Positions 20,708-25,052 of a DNA stretch of 25,052 nt are shown piece after piece. The notes beneath the pieces were generated by a model, which was not told the origin of the DNA, ran no database searches, and saw only the letters and a list, made by a program, of their open reading frames with translations. A program made the position numbers and the translations under genes. Source of the stretch: Chloromonas sp. AAM2 (lineage: Eukaryota > Chlorophyta > Chlorophyceae > Chlamydomonadales > Chlamydomonadaceae); assembly GCA_004335635.1 (NCBI GenBank), contig QAXH01006364.1:1-25052 (forward strand), read 5' to 3'. The stretch's first letter is position 1. Each line of letters begins with the position of its first letter.

Positions 20708-23700
20708 TTAACTTCCTTGTCTTGCAACATGAGTGGGAGTTTCCTTGGGAAACGACATACATGCCTGCATGAGCTTTGTATTCAGGTCAGAATGCTCAGT
20801 ACCAAGCAACGTAGGTATAAGATCAGTACCCCTTGTTTGGCACTCGGTTTCTTCGCATTTGGTACCCATGCAGTACTTCGCTGCGAATATCATACCTTTG
20901 CATTTATTATACCTTTGCGTCCAACAAGCGCAACGTAATGAAACCTGACAGTAATGTGTATAATCATCAAATGTACCTGTATTCCATTGCCGCTGATCAT
21001 ACAAAAACCTCAAATGCCACGTGAGAAAACAAACCGGCATACGCTGTCGCCCTCTTGACTGCGGCTTTTTCTTGCGCAGCCTCTCTCGCACTTCTCTCGG
21101 CAGGTCTTCAAAGCCTTTGTTGTTGTGTCTTGTGAAACTGCGTTCTGATGAATGCATCAATCACCTGACACAACGGGCGCAACAGTAGCTAGGCTACTCA
21201 CAGGCCAGCACCAGCCCAGCCCAGACTGTGCGCGGTATGAAGCATAGCAGTGGAGTATGTGCTGCTCTTCCCCAATGGTGAATCGTCAAGAGAATGGTGA
21301 AGTGATGACGTAGTCTGCTTTCCACCATCAATGCTACACAGCACCTAACGTCAGCAGCTTGCTTGCACTGCCTTAAAGTATACTGTTGTCTGGACTACAA
21401 GCAGTGCAATCGCAGGGCGAGGAGAATGTGAAGAAACCGGTTCTCCAACCTGATGACAGGAGGCGGTCCACCTGCTGCCAGGGAGGCCTGCCCTTGGATG
21501 CATGCCAGCAGCGTGTTTACTGCATACTCCAGGACCGCTGATAGTTTGCCGCCTGCCGCCACAATGCTACCAACCTGACCCTTCCTGAGCTGCTTCAACT
21601 GCGCTTGACAAGCGCGGAAGTGTCCCGTTTGCTCTGCTCTCCATTTGGCTCATGCTCATCGTCACTGCAGTCGTGAAGATTCGTAAAGAATGTATTGAGT
21701 GTCTGAAAGAGCAGAGGCTTGAGCTCCTCTGTGCGATGTGGCCCAGCAGACTGTGCTGGACTGAGGCTGACGTTGTCGCCGTGTGCAGGTGCTAAGCCCA
21801 CGCCTCGTTGCAGCACCTTTTGTGCGAACGTAATGGCCATTGATGTGGCCATGTGTAGTTGTAGGTGAGCGCGCAGCAGTGCCCAGGCGTTTGGCACCAC
21901 CGCTCGACCGCTGCCACTACAGCAGGCCATGTGCGTGTCCGCATGCACCGCGTCGCCGCGTGGATGAGACTGATCCGGGATGGGCGCCTTTGCAGAATTG
22001 TCGGGTGAACAGAGCGCAGCGGCGACAGGAGCAGAAGCACTGGCGAGGCCTGTATGCCGTTTTTTCTTGGCAGGTGGCGCGCTTCTGTCCGCAAACTCGC
22101 GCTTGCCATGAGGGCTCAACAAGTGCTGCCGGTCCAAGGTCTGCTCAAGAGGCGTGCTGCTGACTGCACCCACTGACTTTCCTTGTCGCTGATTAAGGGG
22201 CACCGCTTCAGTTGTGTCCTCAGAAGACGCAACTCGGCCATCATCATCTGCACCCATGTCGGTTTCTGACCCTTCTGGCGCCTCGCTGCTTGCCTCGCTA
22301 CGGCTTTCCGTGCTGCATGCATCGCGTTCTGAACCATTCTGCTGGATGGAAGTGGCACGCTCAGCTCTGGCGACATCCCCATGCCCGGCAATTCGCTGCG
22401 GCTTGTGACTCTTGCGTTTGCCGGAGACTGTAGGCTGCTCATGGCGTGCCTGCTGCTGCTTTTTGGTTGCGACTGGCCCTGTTTGGGGTTTCTCTGCTGT
22501 CGGCCCTGCGACGAAGTGGAAGCCAAGCCAGTGAGCTAATCAGCAGGGCGCCGCAAGGCAGTCCTACAGCCTGGTTAGTGAAAGACGAACAGTTATACCA
22601 GGGCATGAATGCAAGTGTTCACGCTCAGCCAACACGTGAACATACTCGCCGCGCAGATGGCAATACACGCAATCAAATGGTCAGTCGACATACATGCAGA
22701 GGGCACGTCAACGCGATGTGGCATCGCGCAGAATGCCTACGCTCACGTAAGAACGGCACTCTACCATGGATTGTGCGAATATTTTCAGGCACCATTGGTG
22801 ACCCAGTGCATGGCGTTGCGCGTCTTTTCCCATAGGCAGGCCACCCAGTCCGCGTTCTTGGTTGTCAGCCAGGGATGGCTCGACAAAATCTGCACAGGCA
22901 ATTTGGGCATTTCGACCACACAGGTCGTAAATACATACACAACGCCTGTTCCTGATCTTAACCAGGCGTCAAAACCTAAGAGCTCAGGCAAGTCGCGGTG
23001 GCACATCCACAAGGCAAGACAAGGTCTAGTGTGACAGCTGAGCATGCATGGTCACTTGCCTGTGCATACTGCTCGGGATCAGTGATGGCCAGCTTCTGTA
23101 CCCTGGCCATGATGCGCAGCATGGTCTCCTTGCCCACGTCTGACAGACCCTTGGACAATCTGGACTCCTTCAGGTATATGGCACGATAGTCCGCCTTTCT
23201 GATAAGCGATGGATTGGGACCCAGCACGTCCCTGATCAGTCTAGCTAGGGGTTTGGATAGAAGCCCTGGTGGTTTGATGCGTTTCTGGGGCCACACTGCC
23301 GGCATGGCAACCTTCTGCCCTTCAAATTCAAAGAGCTCCCCCGGAGCTGGCAGGAAGCGAGTGCTGGGGGAGAGCTTTACCGCAAGTTTGCCTGGCGGTT
23401 CGGCAGGCGATGTTGGTTTAGACTTGGCTGCAGGTGAGGCGGCAGGTATCTTGAGGTCGGGCTGTGGCTGTGGTGAGTCATCATCATCATCAGAGGAGGA
23501 GGCAGGGTCTGCAACAGCACCCGGTGAAGTTGTGTTTGAGCCTGCAGGTGTTCAACACAGCAGGTGCAACACTGTGTAGGATTGGGTCTTACGCAAATCG
23601 CAAGGCTTGTGATGGTTGAAACAAATAAACAGGCTGAGTACAGGCTCATAAAAATGAACATGTAAGAAGCGGTTCCAAAAAGAGGGTGAAATAGAACTGT

Positions 23701-25052
23701 ACAAACCCATGAATCTCTTGGGCACCCTATTAGCCACATCACAAACGGTAGCGCCCACAATGAATCCAGTCCCAGGTAAACCTAAACGTGCCCAATTCCA
23801 ACTATGTCACCGGCAGTCACGCTTTCAGGCACAGGCATTACTGACGATCACGTGAAGTTGGTTATGGTTAGTGTAACTCATCAAGAACAGTCCACTGCAG
23901 CAGTTCCTAGCTATGTCCTGCAGGTTGAATGCATTTGTGTAGAAGTAGTTCGGGAGGCGTAGATTACAGAATTTCTACGCGTAGAAACGTACTTGTGGCA
24001 CCGTCTGGCACAATTAGCCCATATTTGTCGGCGGCTACCGCCAGCCAAGCCATGCCCGGCTAGCGCCAGCACTGATTGATTCTACTCAGACTCCATTTTG
24101 CACAGCTCCAGGTCACCCCAACTCTGCTCTAGAGCAGTGCCACGGGAAGACATGAAGCATGAAAAAAGATGGGTACATGGTTGATGCGTCTGCACGCGTG
24201 GGCCTGTGGACTTGCTACTGCATGCAGTCTGCAGGCATGACCCCGTGCTTGCATGCTAGGTGGCAAGCCTGCATTAACATTGAGTGCTTGGCTCATATAG
24301 TCTCTGCCCATGAGTGAAACCCTAGTTCCAAGAACCTCACATTTTTCCCGAAACGACAGCGGAACTTTGAAACGGTGTGATCAGATGAAGTCTTGGATCA
24401 CCTCCTGATCATCTTGCTTGAACTTCATCATCGATCTGCACGTGCGCGCTCAGCCGTTCGGGACCTGCTGCTCAAACAGCGCGATAGGAAGGCTGTGAAG
24501 ACCTGAGAAGTCGACAACGACACTTTCTCTGGCGTAGAATGCGTAGAATAGTAGACGTATAGGTCGTAGTTTTGTCTACGCCTTTCTACATGAATGGGCA
24601 GATTTCGGAATCGAAACGTAGAGAAAAAATCTACCGTAGTATCTACGTCTACGCCTCGGCAAGACACTACGTAGAACAGCGGACTCTCAGAACTTTTCAC
24701 CATCCTGGATTGATCGATAACCAGTGGCTGCCTGCATCTCTGCCCAGGACTGCCTCTTGTTAGTCGCAGCAAGTAGCGTGAGGCTATGCACCATGTTCCG
24801 AGGCTCCAGGCACTGACAAGACGTGTATGTAATGACATGTCATATCATGAGTCATGCATTTGATTGGGAACTCCTCCAACTCGCATGGGACGTTCTAGCG
24901 ATAGCTCGCTCAACCCGTACGTTCAACTCTCAGCAACAATGACACGGGCCATATGACACGGGCCATGGCAGGGCATGCGTACGGCATGGCCTCACCTTGC
25001 CTGCGCATCATGTGATTGATGACAGTGCGAGTCTTGTGCCACAGGCATGCCA
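20708..25052 (-). CDS. Unidentified low-complexity, probably nuclear protein (5' partial)
   Basis: Predicted exons, in order: 25052-24996 (open at the window edge; HKTRTVINHMMRRQ), 23541-23056, 22505-21817, 21598-21472, and 21144 leftwards to a stop at 20708 (or an earlier donor at 21034). Phases agree at each join. Exon 2 has an acidic SSSDDDDDS patch, Pro/Ala/Lys linkers, and a conserved-looking block from GELFEFEGQK through PLARLIRDVLGPNP to YLKESRLSKGLSDVGKETML. Exon 3 is Ser/Glu/Lys-rich with basic patches like nuclear signals (GKRKSHKPQR, PAKKKRHT). Exon 4 has GSIVAAGGKLSAVLEY, and exon 5 DLPREVRERLRKKKP. I do not recognise the family; composition suggests a chromatin or transcription-associated protein. 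The exon 3-4 join and the last exon's end are the weakest parts. Exon 3 could instead run on to a stop at 21595. Confidence 0.55.
23542..24995. other. Long predicted intron of the unknown gene
   Basis: This 1454-base stretch lies between the first two predicted exons of the minus-strand gene (donor gtgagg at 24995, acceptor cctgcag at 23542) and shows no convincing exon. It contains the longer foldback-like element at about 23951-24665. An additional small exon cannot be excluded. Confidence 0.45.
23951..24665. mobile_element. Longer foldback/MITE-like element with the same ends as the small one
   Basis: The left end (cgggaggcgtaga...aatttctacgcgtagaaacgta) matches one half of the element at 15530-15641. 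The right end (cgaaacgtagag...atctacgtctacgcctcgg) matches the other half, both in the same orientation (inverse to the copy at 15530). About 620 bases separate the halves, including further GTAGA-rich sequence at 24532-24600. Either this is a longer form from which the 112-base copy derives by internal deletion, or a small copy was split by an insertion. No transposase reading frame is visible. Confidence 0.5.

Noticed and set aside
22116..22526. Minus-strand frame beginning MASTSSQGRQQRN
   Set aside because: It overlaps exon 3 of the unknown gene in another frame. The other frame is open for more than 300 codons and joins its upstream neighbour in phase.
22609..23034. 141-codon plus-strand frame
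   Set aside because: It lies in the intron between two minus-strand exons with matching phase. Its translation has some protein-like parts but no motif or splice context.
24428..24838. 136-codon minus-strand frame
   Set aside because: It runs through the GTAGA-rich foldback element and has no protein-like segment.

Overview
The window looks like nuclear DNA from a green alga (Chlorophyta, probably Chlorophyceae; the genus cannot be fixed). The reasons are intron-dense genes with GT-AG introns of about 170-1450 bases, long (GT)n/(CA)n tracts inside introns, a thylakoid-lumen targeted C-terminal processing protease of the D1-processing family, and a short degenerate TTTAGGG-type stretch. No rRNA, tRNA, CRISPR array, viral gene or toxin gene was seen. 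Gene models were built by hand from protein motifs, splice-site consensus and intron phase, so exon ends are predictions.

Layout. (1) 1-1605, minus strand: two open, protein-like segments (1-299, running off the window, and 1325-1605) with no recognised family. (2) 1606-5861: no gene; diverged dispersed repeats and a 49-bp tandem repeat. (3) 5862-6424, minus: a two-exon gene for a 122-residue Lys/Ala/Pro-rich protein like a histone H1 tail without the globular domain. (4) 6425-8396: nothing supportable. (5) 8397-8888: a 25/26-bp minisatellite of 19 units, whose last unit supplies the stop codon of the next gene. (6) 8875-16812, minus: a 16-exon gene for a chloroplast C-terminal processing peptidase (CtpA, MEROPS S41) with lumen signal, PDZ domain and Ser/Lys dyad; its introns hold several tandem repeats, an assembly gap (39 N) and a small foldback element. 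(7) 17431-20442, plus: a seven-exon gene for an HD-domain protein of the HDDC2/YfbR 5'-deoxynucleotidase family, divergent from CtpA. (8) 20708-25052, minus: a multi-exon gene for an unidentified, probably nuclear, low-complexity protein, convergent with the HD gene and open at the window edge.

The genes do not form a pathway: CtpA acts in the thylakoid lumen on photosystem II, the HD protein in nucleotide metabolism, and the H1-like and unknown proteins probably in chromatin or the nucleus. I found no convincing new multi-gene system. The interesting signals concern repeats interacting with gene structure: a tandem repeat that triplicates a 3' splice site, a 5' splice site placed on the first unit of a (GT)n tract, a minisatellite overlapping a stop codon, and a foldback element family with long and short forms.
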